From NCBI RefSeq assembly GCF_947254915.1, contig NZ_CAMYEZ010000010.1:1-29164 (forward strand): a stretch of DNA of 29,164 bases. Direction: 5' to 3'. Position 1 is the first letter of the stretch, and each line of letters begins with the position of its first letter. Of the stretch, positions 7,560 to 15,071 are shown piece after piece. The position numbers and the translations under genes are program-made. The notes beneath the pieces are model-generated. The model was not told the origin of the DNA and did not search any database. It saw nothing but the letters and a program-made list of their open reading frames with translations. This DNA is from an uncultured Porphyromonas sp. (GTDB lineage: Bacteria; Bacteroidota; Bacteroidia; Bacteroidales; Porphyromonadaceae).

Positions 7560-7973
7560 TTACTTAGCTACGTTATTAACTATTTGGTCGACCCACACGG
7601 TGATGTGATTCGAACGCTTGCGGATTCTATAGCCACGGCCTTGTGGGGCTGGGCGTAGACGTTTGAGAGTGACACCCTCGTCTACATAAACCTTGGAGAC
7701 GTAGAGCTCTCCTTCATCAGCCTTGCGACCGTTGAGTTGCTCCCAGTTAGAGACAGCACTACGTATGAGTTGCTCTACACGCTGAGCAGCTACACGGCGA
7801 GAGCTAAATCTTAGGGTTGCCATTGCACGCTCTACCTCCATGCCTCTTATATTGTCGACGACTAGACGCATCTTACGAGGAGATGTAGGCACATTGCGTA
7901 GCTTAGCTACAGCGGGCTGTGTCACCGTCTCCTGAGCGGTCGTCTCTATTGTATCTTGATTATTGGCACTCAT
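7560..7973 (-). CDS. rplV: 50S ribosomal protein L22 (uL22) with N-terminal extension
   Basis: L22 reaches from the 50S surface into the nascent-peptide tunnel. The 137-residue product has the core LRNVPTSPRKMRLVVDNIRG followed by the C-terminal signature RLRPAPQGRGYRIRKRSNHI. About 20 Ser/Thr/Gln-rich residues (MSANNQDTIETTAQETVTQP) precede the core. No internal ATG lies between them and the core, so the extension appears real; longer L22 N-termini occur in Bacteroidia. It lies 43 bases after rpsS, the widest of the ordinary gaps in the S10 block. Confidence 0.97.
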   Translation of the reverse strand: MSANNQDTIETTAQETVTQPAVAKLRNVPTSPRKMRLVVDNIRGMEVERAMATLRFSSRRVAAQRVEQLIRSAVSNWEQLNGRKADEGELYVSKVYVDEGVTLKRLRPAPQGRGYRIRKRSNHITVWVDQIVNNVAK

Positions 7974-8016
7974 GTGTGATAATTACTTTGATTCGATTTA
8001 TTACAGGGGTGCTTAA

Positions 8017-8280
8017 CTAGCGATTACCAGAGTGACCACGGAAGGTACGCGTAGGAGCGAACTCTCCGAGCTTGTGACCCACCATATTCTCTGTAATAAA
8101 TACAGGTATAAAACTCTTGCCATTGTGTACGGCGATCGTATGTCCCACGAAGTCTGGAGAAATCATTGAGGCGCGAGACCAAGTCTTGATGACTGACTTC
8201 TTGCCACTTTCATTCATAGCCAAAACTTTCTTTTCGAGCTTAACGCTGATAAATGGCCCTTTCTTAAGTGAACGACTCAT
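8017..8280 (-). CDS. rpsS: 30S ribosomal protein S19 (uS19)
   Basis: S19 sits in the 30S head with S13. The 87-residue product starts MSRSLKKGPFISVKLEKKVL, and has the signature TWSRASMISPDFVGHTIAVH and GHKLGEFAPTRTFRGHSG near the end. Length is slightly under the usual 88-92. It lies 31 bases after rplB. Confidence 0.98.
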   Translation of the reverse strand: MSRSLKKGPFISVKLEKKVLAMNESGKKSVIKTWSRASMISPDFVGHTIAVHNGKSFIPVFITENMVGHKLGEFAPTRTFRGHSGNR

Positions 8281-8311
8281 GTGTTTAGTTCTTGCTTAAA
8301 TGATACAATGA

Positions 8312-9142
8312 TTACTTCTTACGCTTGGCTCTCTCGATGATGTACTTAGATGAGTGCTTCTTAGGAGCTCTCGTCTTAAGACCCTTAGAGTATAGACCCG
8401 TACGTGAGCGTGGGTGTCCTCCTGAGGCACGACCCTCACCACCACCCATTGGGTGATCAACAGGGTTCATAGCGACACCACGTACTCGTGGTCTGCGACC
8501 TAGCCAGCGTGTACGGCCAGCCTTGCCCGATCTCTCAAGTGCGTGGTCGGAGTTACCGACACTACCTATCGTAGCTTTGCATGCGGCGAGGATACGGCGA
8601 GTCTCTCCACTAGGCATACGTAGTACGACATAATTATCTTCACGAGCTACCAGCTGTGCGAAGGCACCAGCACTACGCACCAGCTTACCACCCTGACCAG
8701 GGCGTAGCTCTACGTTGTGCACGATCATACCGACAGGTACCTTAGCTAGTGGTAGTGCGTTACCTACCTCAGGTGTTGCGTTGTCACCTGACATCACTTG
8801 CTGGCCTACAGTCAGTCCGTTAGGAGCGATGATATAGCTCTTAGCTCCATCGGCATAGTATAGGAGTGCGATGCGAGATGATCTGTTTGGATCATACTCG
8901 ATACTCTTGACTGTAGCGGGGATGCCATCCTTCGTTCTCTTGAAGTCGATGAGACGATACTTACGCTTATGACCACCGCCTACGTTGCGTATGGTCATCT
9001 TACCAGTATTGTTACGACCACCCGATTTACGAGCTCCAACTACAAGAGACTTTTCTGGTGCACTGGCAGTGATGGCGTCAAATGCACCAATAGTTTTGTG
9101 TCTTTGCCCCGGCGTTGCGGGCTTTAGTTTACGGATTCCCAT
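8312..9142 (-). CDS. rplB: 50S ribosomal protein L2 (uL2)
   Basis: L2 is required for subunit association and peptidyl transfer. The 276-residue product ends with the basic tail KTRAPKKHSSKYIIERAKRK. The key motif AMNPVDHPMGGGEGRASGGH places His230 where E. coli has its essential His229. It starts three bases after rplW. Confidence 0.99.
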   Translation of the reverse strand: MGIRKLKPATPGQRHKTIGAFDAITASAPEKSLVVGARKSGGRNNTGKMTIRNVGGGHKRKYRLIDFKRTKDGIPATVKSIEYDPNRSSRIALLYYADGAKSYIIAPNGLTVGQQVMSGDNATPEVGNALPLAKVPVGMIVHNVELRPGQGGKLVRSAGAFAQLVAREDNYVVLRMPSGETRRILAACKATIGSVGNSDHALERSGKAGRTRWLGRRPRVRGVAMNPVDHPMGGGEGRASGGHPRSRTGLYSKGLKTRAPKKHSSKYIIERAKRKK

Positions 9143-9145
9143 TGC

Positions 9146-9439
9146 TTATATATTGCTAAAGAAATCGATTGTATCCTCACCCTGGAGCGTGATGAAAGCC
9201 TTCTTGAAGGCTGGCTTACGACCCGTGATGACACCCGACTTGGTATAGCGGCTAGAGCGCTTACCATCGTAGCGACAGGTGTTGACACTATCGACCTTGA
9301 CGTTGTACATCTTCTCAACAGCATTACGTATCTCAATCTTGTTGGCAGTAGGCGCTACTAGAAAAGCGTACCTCTGCTGATTGCTCTCAGTGATTGCTGT
9401 CATCTTCTCTGAGATTATTGGTTTGATTATGATTCCCAT
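9146..9439 (-). CDS. rplW: 50S ribosomal protein L23 (uL23)
   Basis: L23 lies at the tunnel exit and docks trigger factor and SRP. The 97-residue product starts MGIIIKPIISEKMTAITESN, the family's N-terminal form, and continues ANKIEIRNAVEKMYNVKVDS before the C-terminal GRKPAFKKAFITLQGEDTID. It lies 27 bases after rplD and three bases before rplB. Confidence 0.97.
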   Translation of the reverse strand: MGIIIKPIISEKMTAITESNQQRYAFLVAPTANKIEIRNAVEKMYNVKVDSVNTCRYDGKRSSRYTKSGVITGRKPAFKKAFITLQGEDTIDFFSNI

Positions 9440-9466
9440 ATCAATGCTCTACTACTGTGTTTTGAC

Positions 9467-10090
9467 TTAAAACATCTCATTGACATGTGCTAGAGCATCC
9501 TCTGTGAAGACTATCTTGCGACAATCCAGCACACAATATGTATTGAGATCTTGAGCACGTATGATGCTGACACCAGGGATGTTGCGAGCACTCAGTGCTA
9601 CGGCATCCTCAATCTGAGACACTACATAGAGTGTCTTCTGTCCATCTACGTTCAGAGCTTTTGCCATACTCACGAAGGTCTTAGTCTTAGGAGCATCAAA
9701 GCTCAGCTGGTCCAGCACTAGGATTTCGTTATCCTGAGCCTTGTATGTGAGAGCACTGCGACGTGCTAGCTGACGCAGCTTCTTATTGAGCTTGAAGCTG
9801 TAGCTACGTGGACGTGGTCCGAAGACACGTGCACCACCGCGTAGGATGTTTGAGTTGATATCACCACGACGAGCGCCTCCCGTACCCTTCTGGCGGAATA
9901 GCTTGCGTGTGGAGCCACTCATCTCACTACGCTCCTTGGTTTTGTGCGTACCCTGGCGCTGGTTAGCTCGGTATTGCTTGACGGTTAGATAGATAGCGTG
10001 ATCATTGGGCTCTATACCAAAGACGGAGCTCTCCAAGGCTATCTTACGTCCCGTATCTTCACCTTGTATATTGTAGATTGATAGTTCCAT
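9467..10090 (-). CDS. rplD: 50S ribosomal protein L4 (uL4)
   Basis: L4 extends a loop into the nascent-peptide tunnel near the macrolide site. The 207-residue product carries the loop segment KLFRQKGTGGARRGDINSNI (about residues 63-82) and then GPRPRSYSFKLNKKLRQLAR. Its ATG shares one base with the rplC stop, a coupled junction. In E. coli, L4 represses the S10 operon; no equivalent leader was recognised here. Confidence 0.98.
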   Translation of the reverse strand: MELSIYNIQGEDTGRKIALESSVFGIEPNDHAIYLTVKQYRANQRQGTHKTKERSEMSGSTRKLFRQKGTGGARRGDINSNILRGGARVFGPRPRSYSFKLNKKLRQLARRSALTYKAQDNEILVLDQLSFDAPKTKTFVSMAKALNVDGQKTLYVVSQIEDAVALSARNIPGVSIIRAQDLNTYCVLDCRKIVFTEDALAHVNEMF

Positions 10091-10707
10091 TACTTCTCTA
10101 TTGCTATGATTGAACCCTTAGCCCCTGGCACGCTACCCTTGAGTACGAGTATATTGTGCTCAGGCATTACTTTGATCACCTCAAGGTTTTGTACTGTGAC
10201 GCGCTTATTGCCCATCTGTCCAGCCATACGTGTACCCTTGAAGACCTTCGCAGGGTAAGAGCATGCACCGACAGCACCGGGAGCACGCAGACGGTCATCC
10301 TGACCGTGTGTTGACTGACCGACACCACCGAATCCGTGACGCTTGACTACACCTTGAAATCCCTTACCCTTGCTCGTCCCGTGTACGTCCACATAGTGCG
10401 TATCGTTGAAGAGCTCCACGGTGATCTCATCACCGAGTTTGTAATCCGATCCAAAGCCCATGAACTCGGCCAAGTGGCGCTTGTTAGTCACTCCGGCTGC
10501 CTTGAAGTGTCCCTGTAGTGGGCGTGTCGTATGCTTATCCTTAGCATCCTGAAAGCCCAGCTGGATCGCTTCATAACCATCACGGTCAGCAGTCTTTACT
10601 TGAGTCACTACACAAGGACCTACTTCGATGACAGTGCATGGCACATTGACGCCCTCGGCACTGAATACGGATGTCATTCCGATTTTCTTTCCTAATAATC
10701 CTGGCAT
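10090..10707 (-). CDS. rplC: 50S ribosomal protein L3 (uL3)
   Basis: L3 is an early assembly protein reaching toward the peptidyl transferase centre. The 205-residue product begins MPGLLGKKIGMTSVF and has the signature SKGKGFQGVVKRHGFGGVGQ, then GTRMAGQMGNKRVTVQNLEV. The stop codon overlaps the rplD start by one base. It lies 21 bases after rpsJ. Confidence 0.98.
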   Translation of the reverse strand: MPGLLGKKIGMTSVFSAEGVNVPCTVIEVGPCVVTQVKTADRDGYEAIQLGFQDAKDKHTTRPLQGHFKAAGVTNKRHLAEFMGFGSDYKLGDEITVELFNDTHYVDVHGTSKGKGFQGVVKRHGFGGVGQSTHGQDDRLRAPGAVGACSYPAKVFKGTRMAGQMGNKRVTVQNLEVIKVMPEHNILVLKGSVPGAKGSIIAIEK

Positions 10708-10728
10708 TTCTGTAGTTGATTACTCTGG

Positions 10729-11034
10729 TTAATACTTAATTTCGATGTCTACGCCACTGGGCATCTCCAGCTTCATCAGCGCATCAATCGTAGGTGCTGA
10801 GGCGTTGTAGATGTCGATCAGACGCTTGTGAGCATTTAGCTCAAACTGCTCACGACTCTTCTTATTGACGAAGGTGGAGCGGTTCACCGTAAAAATACGC
10901 TTATGCGTGGGCAGTGGTATAGGACCACTGACCAGCGCATTAGTATTCTGTACGGCCGTGACGATCTTCTCGGCAGACTTGTCTACGAGCATATGGTCGT
11001 ATGACCTCAGCTTGATTCTGATCTTTTGGCTCAT
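10729..11034 (-). CDS. rpsJ: 30S ribosomal protein S10 (uS10)
   Basis: S10 belongs to the 30S head and, as NusE, also works in transcription antitermination in other bacteria. The 101-residue product shows KIRIKLRSYDHMLVDKSAEK, then SGPIPLPTHKRIFTVNRSTF and KKSREQFELNAHKRLIDIYN. It lies 18 bases after fusA, so the S10 block continues directly from the str block; there is no tuf gene or visible promoter between them. Confidence 0.98.
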   Translation of the reverse strand: MSQKIRIKLRSYDHMLVDKSAEKIVTAVQNTNALVSGPIPLPTHKRIFTVNRSTFVNKKSREQFELNAHKRLIDIYNASAPTIDALMKLEMPSGVDIEIKY

Positions 11035-11052
11035 TACTATATTGTGAGATTA

Positions 11053-13176
11053 TTACTTTATCAAATCAACGCGACCATTGAGTTCCTCAAGGATCTTCTT
11101 AGCTATTGACGAGGAGACCTCTGCGTAGTGAGAGAAGCTCATCGTACTGGAGGCACGACCACTCGTGATTGTACGGAGAGCAGTTACATAGCCAAACATC
11201 TCGCTTAGGGGCACCTTAGCCTTGATAACTTGAGCGCCAGAGCGGTTGATCTCTGAGCCCTCAACCTGACCACGACGCTTGTTAAGGTCACCGATCACGT
11301 CACCCATATTCTCCTCAGGTGTTACCACCTCAAGTTGCATAATAGGCTCCATAAGGACGGGGCTAGCCTTTTCAGAAGCCTCCTTAAAGGCCATCATAGC
11401 TGCCACCTCAAAGGATAGCTGATCCGAGTCTACGGGGTGGAAAGATCCATCTACCAGTGTCACCTTGAGACTATCTAGAGGATAACCAGCGAGGACACCA
11501 CTCTTCATAGCCTTCTCAAAGCCCTTCTGGACTGAGGGGATAAACTCTTTCGGGATGTTACCACCCTTGACCTCGTCAACAAACTGTAGAGCTCCGTCAA
11601 AGTCCTCGTCTGCAGGACCAAACTTGATGATGATGTCAGCGAACTTACCACGTCCACCTGACTGCTTCTTGTACACCTCACGCAGGTCTACAGTCTGAGT
11701 GACAGCCTCCTTGTAAGCCACCTGAGGCTTACCCTGGTTACACTCGACCTTGAACTCACGCTTCAGACGGTCTATAATGATATCAAGGTGTAGCTCACCC
11801 ATACCGCTGATGACGGTCTGACCCGTCTCCTCATTGGTCTTGACAACAAACGTCGGATCCTCCTCAGCGAGCTTAGACAGCCCGACACCGAGACGATCCA
11901 TATCCTTCTGCGTCTTAGGCTCTACAGCGATACCAATCACTGGATCGGGGAAGTCAATAGACTCCAGTACGAGCGGTGCATTCTCATCACAAAGCGTATC
12001 ACCCGTACGAATATCCTTAAAGCCCACGCCAGCACCGATATCACCCGTACCGATAGACTCCATCGGGTTCTGATGATTTGAGTGCATCTGGAAGAGACGT
12101 GAGATGCGCTCCTTCTTGCCAGAGCGAGAGTTAAAGACGTAACTACCAGCGTCAATGTGACCACTATACACGCGGAAGAAGCAGAGACGACCTACGAAGG
12201 GGTCGGTAGCGATCTTGAAGGCGAGCGCACTCATAGGAGCATCGGGGTCGACCTCACGCACCTCCTCCTTGTCAGAGTCTATTGCATGACCTACCACCTC
12301 TGGCGTGTCTACAGGGCTAGGAAGATAAGCGCAGACAGCATCTAGGAGCGTCTGTACACCCTTATTCTTAAATGAGGAGCCACATAGCATCGGGAAGATC
12401 TCCATAGCTAGCGTAGCCTTGCGGATAGCTACACGGATCTCATCCTCAGTGATCGTAGAGGGATCTTCAAAGTATTTCTCCATGAGCGTCTCGTCAGTCT
12501 CTGCGAGCGTCTCTAGGAGCTTATCTCTCCACTCCTCAGCATCAGCACGGAGATTGTCGGGGATCTCGTCGATCTCATACTCGGCACCCATGGTCTCATC
12601 ATGCCATATGATAGCCTTCATAGTGATCAGATCTATGACACCCTTGAAGGAGTCCTCCTCCCCTACTGGGATCTGGATAGGACAAGCCTTAGCTCCGAGC
12701 ATCTCAACCATCTGGCGCTGTACCTCGTAGAAGTTTGCGCCCGAGCGGTCCATCTTATTGATATATGCGATACGTGGCACCTTATACTTATCAGCCTGAC
12801 GCCATACAGTCTCGCTCTGAGGCTGTACACCACCCACTGCGCAAAAAGTAGCCACAGCACCATCTAGGACACGGAGTGAACGCTCCACCTCAACGGTGAA
12901 GTCAACGTGTCCCGGGGTGTCAATCAGATTGATCTTATACTTCTTATCACCATAGGTCCAGAAGGTCGTAGTTGCAGCAGAGGTGATCGTGATACCACGC
13001 TCCTGCTCCTGCTCCATCCAGTCCATCGTAGCGGCACCATCGTGCACCTCTCCGATCTTGTGTGTTAGTCCAGTGTAAAAGAGTATGCGCTCAGAGGTTG
13101 TCGTCTTACCAGCATCAATGTGTGCCATGATACCGATATTACGAGTTTGCTCAAGCTTAGAATGAATTGCAGACAT
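11053..13176 (-). CDS. fusA: Elongation factor G
   Basis: EF-G is the GTPase that moves tRNA and mRNA through the ribosome. The 707-residue product has the G1 motif AHIDAGKTT (residues 18-26), the G3 motif DTPGHVDF (86-93) and the G4 motif NKMDR (140-144). These are followed by EF-G domains II to V, ending in the domain V stretch MFGYVTALRTITSGRASSTM. It lies 21 bases after rpsG in the str order rpsL-rpsG-fusA. Full length; no unusual residue was noticed. Confidence 0.99.
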   Translation of the reverse strand: MSAIHSKLEQTRNIGIMAHIDAGKTTTSERILFYTGLTHKIGEVHDGAATMDWMEQEQERGITITSAATTTFWTYGDKKYKINLIDTPGHVDFTVEVERSLRVLDGAVATFCAVGGVQPQSETVWRQADKYKVPRIAYINKMDRSGANFYEVQRQMVEMLGAKACPIQIPVGEEDSFKGVIDLITMKAIIWHDETMGAEYEIDEIPDNLRADAEEWRDKLLETLAETDETLMEKYFEDPSTITEDEIRVAIRKATLAMEIFPMLCGSSFKNKGVQTLLDAVCAYLPSPVDTPEVVGHAIDSDKEEVREVDPDAPMSALAFKIATDPFVGRLCFFRVYSGHIDAGSYVFNSRSGKKERISRLFQMHSNHQNPMESIGTGDIGAGVGFKDIRTGDTLCDENAPLVLESIDFPDPVIGIAVEPKTQKDMDRLGVGLSKLAEEDPTFVVKTNEETGQTVISGMGELHLDIIIDRLKREFKVECNQGKPQVAYKEAVTQTVDLREVYKKQSGGRGKFADIIIKFGPADEDFDGALQFVDEVKGGNIPKEFIPSVQKGFEKAMKSGVLAGYPLDSLKVTLVDGSFHPVDSDQLSFEVAAMMAFKEASEKASPVLMEPIMQLEVVTPEENMGDVIGDLNKRRGQVEGSEINRSGAQVIKAKVPLSEMFGYVTALRTITSGRASSTMSFSHYAEVSSSIAKKILEELNGRVDLIK

Positions 13177-13197
13177 AGATTCTTGGTTAGTGATGGA

Positions 13198-13674
13198 TTA
13201 GAAGCGGAAGTGTGCGAAAGCACGGTTAGCCTCAGCCATACGGTGTACATCCTCCTTACGCTTGAAGGCACCACCCTGACTATTGTAGGCATCCATAATC
13301 TCTGCTGCCAGTTTGTCAGCCATCGTCTTACCACCACGCTTGCGAGCGAAGATGATTAGATTCTTCATAGAGATAGACTCCCTACGCTCTGGACGTATCT
13401 CTGTCGGCACTTGGAAGGTTGCTCCTCCGATACGACGAGACTTGACCTCCACGTGGGGGGTTACATTATCAAGAGCTGCCTTCCAGATCTCCAGGGCGCT
13501 CTTCTCCTCTTGCGACATCTTATCCTTGACGATGTCAAGAGCTCTGTAGAAGATGCTATATGCAAGACTCTTCTTGCCATCATACATGAGGTGATTCACA
13601 AACTTTGTGACCTGACGATCTCCAAACACGGGATCGGGCAGTACCTGCCTCTTCTTAGGCTTAGCCTTTCTCAT
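13198..13674 (-). CDS. rpsG: 30S ribosomal protein S7 (uS7)
   Basis: S7 initiates assembly of the 30S head and lies at the E-site. The 158-residue product begins MRKAKPKKRQVLPDPVFGDR, contains NVTPHVEVKSRRIGGATFQV (the S7 signature) and ends AEANRAFAHFRF. In E. coli, S7 represses the str operon by binding the rpsL-rpsG junction. Here that junction is 372 bases long. Confidence 0.98.
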   Translation of the reverse strand: MRKAKPKKRQVLPDPVFGDRQVTKFVNHLMYDGKKSLAYSIFYRALDIVKDKMSQEEKSALEIWKAALDNVTPHVEVKSRRIGGATFQVPTEIRPERRESISMKNLIIFARKRGGKTMADKLAAEIMDAYNSQGGAFKRKEDVHRMAEANRAFAHFRF

Positions 13675-14046
13675 TATTTCGTGATATTATACTATTGTCT
13701 CGTCATCTTATTTGGGTTGCCATCATAATGATCTGTTGTCTTCAACGCCCCCTCTGGAGCATTTACTCAACCTATCCTTGATCTCTCAAGGACTAGCTCA
13801 TCCAAATAGAACCACGAGAACAAGTGTGGTTACTTGATTTAGATTGCACTCCCTATGCAAGACATGCAGGACTCTAGAGAACTAGCATACACTGCGACCA
13901 GGAGCGTCGATAGATATTTCTGTGGGAGAGGTACTCGCTGATGTACCTATATTATAGTGTACTCACCCGCTAAGGGTAGTAGTCGGCTAAGGGGGACAGT
14001 AGACCATCCAGCACCTCGCCACGGCATCTCAATCTAGGCGACTAGT
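13675..14046. other. 372-base rpsL-rpsG spacer without a gene
   Basis: No credible coding region is seen. In the direction of the operon the spacer contains, near its 3' end, a 6-bp stem with a 10-base loop (AACCAC at 13810-13815, GTGGTT at 13826-13831) and a perfect 7-bp stem with a 4-base loop (13775-13792). Earlier, CTAAGGG occurs twice about 20 bases apart. A box with one mismatch to the Bacteroidetes -7 element lies at 13803-13810 but has no partner. In E. coli the S7-binding regulatory site lies in this interval, so a similar role is plausible. Confidence 0.6.
13775..13792 (-). promoter_or_regulatory. Perfect 7-bp hairpin upstream of rpsG
   Basis: TCCTTGA (13775-13781) and TCAAGGA (13786-13792) are exact reverse complements around the 4-base loop TCTC. 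It lies about 100 bases before the rpsG start. No T run follows on the minus strand, so termination is unlikely. It could be part of a leader structure for rpsG translation. Confidence 0.4.
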
Positions 14047-14424
14047 TTACTTCGCCTTAGGACGCTTAGCTCCATACTTAGAGCGACGCTGGCGACGACC
14101 GTCGACACCAGCCGTATCGAGTGCGCCACGCACAATATGGTAGCGTACACCAGGCAGATCCTTAACACGACCGCCACGCACCAATACGATACTATGCTCC
14201 TGAAGGTTGTGACCCTCACCAGGGATGTAGGCATTCACCTCCTTGCCATTAGTCAGACGCACACGAGCCACCTTACGCATAGCCGAGTTAGGCTTCTTAG
14301 GGGTGGTTGTGTAAACGCGGACACAGACGCCACGACGCTGTGGACATGAACCTAAGGCTGGAGACTTACCTTTTTCCTCAAAGGTCTCTCGTCCCTTTCT
14401 TACTAGCTGTTGGATAGTAGGCAT
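14047..14424 (-). CDS. rpsL: 30S ribosomal protein S12 (uS12)
   Basis: S12 forms part of the decoding centre. The 125-residue product has the loop TTTPKKPNSAMRK with Lys43 and the loop GGRVKDLPGVRYH with Lys88. Both are the streptomycin-sensitive wild-type residues of other bacteria, so no rpsL-based resistance is predicted. It is the first gene of the ribosomal array, about 113 bases downstream of the predicted transcription start; rpsG follows after an unusual 372 bases. Confidence 0.98.
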   Translation of the reverse strand: MPTIQQLVRKGRETFEEKGKSPALGSCPQRRGVCVRVYTTTPKKPNSAMRKVARVRLTNGKEVNAYIPGEGHNLQEHSIVLVRGGRVKDLPGVRYHIVRGALDTAGVDGRRQRRSKYGAKRPKAK

Positions 14425-14476
14425 TAACTTCTCGTTTACTTAATTCTTGATATACAATTATGATTCTCGTACTTCC

Positions 14477-14496
14477 CTACCGCAAGCCTGCGACAG
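14477..14496 (-). promoter_or_regulatory. Hairpin in the rpsL leader
   Basis: CTACCGCA (14477-14484) and TGCGACAG (14489-14496) can form an 8-bp stem with two G-U pairs around a 4-base loop. It lies in the roughly 113-base untranslated leader between the rpsL promoter and the rpsL start. It is a possible part of an autoregulatory leader; stability was not computed. Confidence 0.35.
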
Positions 14497-14543
14497 CACG
14501 ACAATGTGCACTTCACAACTAACTACAGTAGGCATAGCGGGGA

Positions 14544-14574
14544 CAAAGGTACAATTTTTTTTTGACTCAGCAAA
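14544..14574 (-). promoter_or_regulatory. Promoter of the rpsL ribosomal array
   Basis: On the minus strand the bases read TTTG-N19-TACCTTTG, an exact match to the Bacteroidetes primary sigma consensus including the spacing. A run of nine A lies inside the spacer. The predicted start is near 14537, about 113 bases before rpsL. It is the only strong promoter seen upstream of the array. Confidence 0.82.
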
Positions 14575-14680
14575 CTTCTCCGCAGTTTCGTCAGGGGTGA
14601 CGCATTATAGCGAACGAGTGCATCTACGTCTCTATGGCAGAAATCGGGAGGTTCATCCGTAGATATTTTGGATTATCCAA

Positions 14681-14809
14681 CGAGGAAACGAAAAATTCTT
14701 CGAAACTTTCATTTCATTCTTCCGAAGTTTCATTTCATTCTTCCGAAGTTTTATTTCGTCCCTCTGTGGAGAATTTTCATTTTCTCGAGAGCTATTGGAA
14801 AATTCCTCG
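14681..14809. repeat. Family A intergenic repeat, 3-unit copy
   Basis: The element is bounded by CGAGGAA (14681-14687) and its exact inverse TTCCTCG (14803-14809). Inside, an 18-base left part is followed by three tandem 21-base units (14699-14719, 14720-14740, 14741-14761), beginning TTCGAAAC or TTCCGAAG and rich in TTTCATTTC. A 48-base right part follows. It aligns without gaps to the copy at 18921-19070 except for one missing unit. No coding capacity is believed. Confidence 0.8.
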
Positions 14810-14984
14810 GGAGATATCGGACTTAGCGAAGATGTATGAGTATTGATAGCGCTATGAAGCCAGGTTCAATCCACATATACCCGAGTTGTTGTCAAGCGTA
14901 GTTAGTGGAGTCCCGATATATAATGCGTCAGCCCTGGCAGTTTCGTGATTCCGCACACATTCCAGTGTCAAGTGCACCCACGGC

Positions 14985-15040
14985 TCAAAACAACAGAATC
15001 CCCTAGAGGTGCCTATATGGTTCTCACCTCCAGGGGACTC
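14985..15040 (-). terminator. Terminator after tnaA
   Basis: On the minus strand, a stem of about 15 bp with two imperfect pairs forms from 15040-15025 and 15011-14996 around a 13-base loop. It is followed by a T-rich tract containing GTTGTTTTG. It begins about 32 bases beyond the tnaA stop. This is a typical intrinsic terminator. Confidence 0.75.
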
Positions 15041-15071
15041 TATATATTATATGTATCGCTACGTAGCGTGC

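Larger units (their letters stand above)
14425..15071. other. Spacer between tnaA end and rpsL start
   Basis: This 647-base stretch has no believable gene. From right to left it holds the tnaA terminator hairpin (14985-15040), about 170 bases in which nothing was recognised, a family A repeat (14681-14809), the rpsL promoter (14544-14574) and the rpsL leader. Small open frames on the plus strand between 14447 and 14846 run through the repeat or the promoter and look accidental. Confidence 0.7.

Noticed and set aside
13803..13810. TCTATTTG on the minus strand as a -7 box for rpsG
   Set aside because: One mismatch to TAnnTTTG and no TTTG-like box at suitable spacing.
14634..14846. 70-codon plus-strand frame with repeated FHSSEV-like segments
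   Set aside because: The repetition comes from the 21-base units of the non-coding family A repeat, and no start signal was recognised.
14863..14872. GGTTCAATCC, resembling a tRNA T-arm
   Set aside because: The flanks do not form the T stem, and no anticodon arm or acceptor stem is found upstream.
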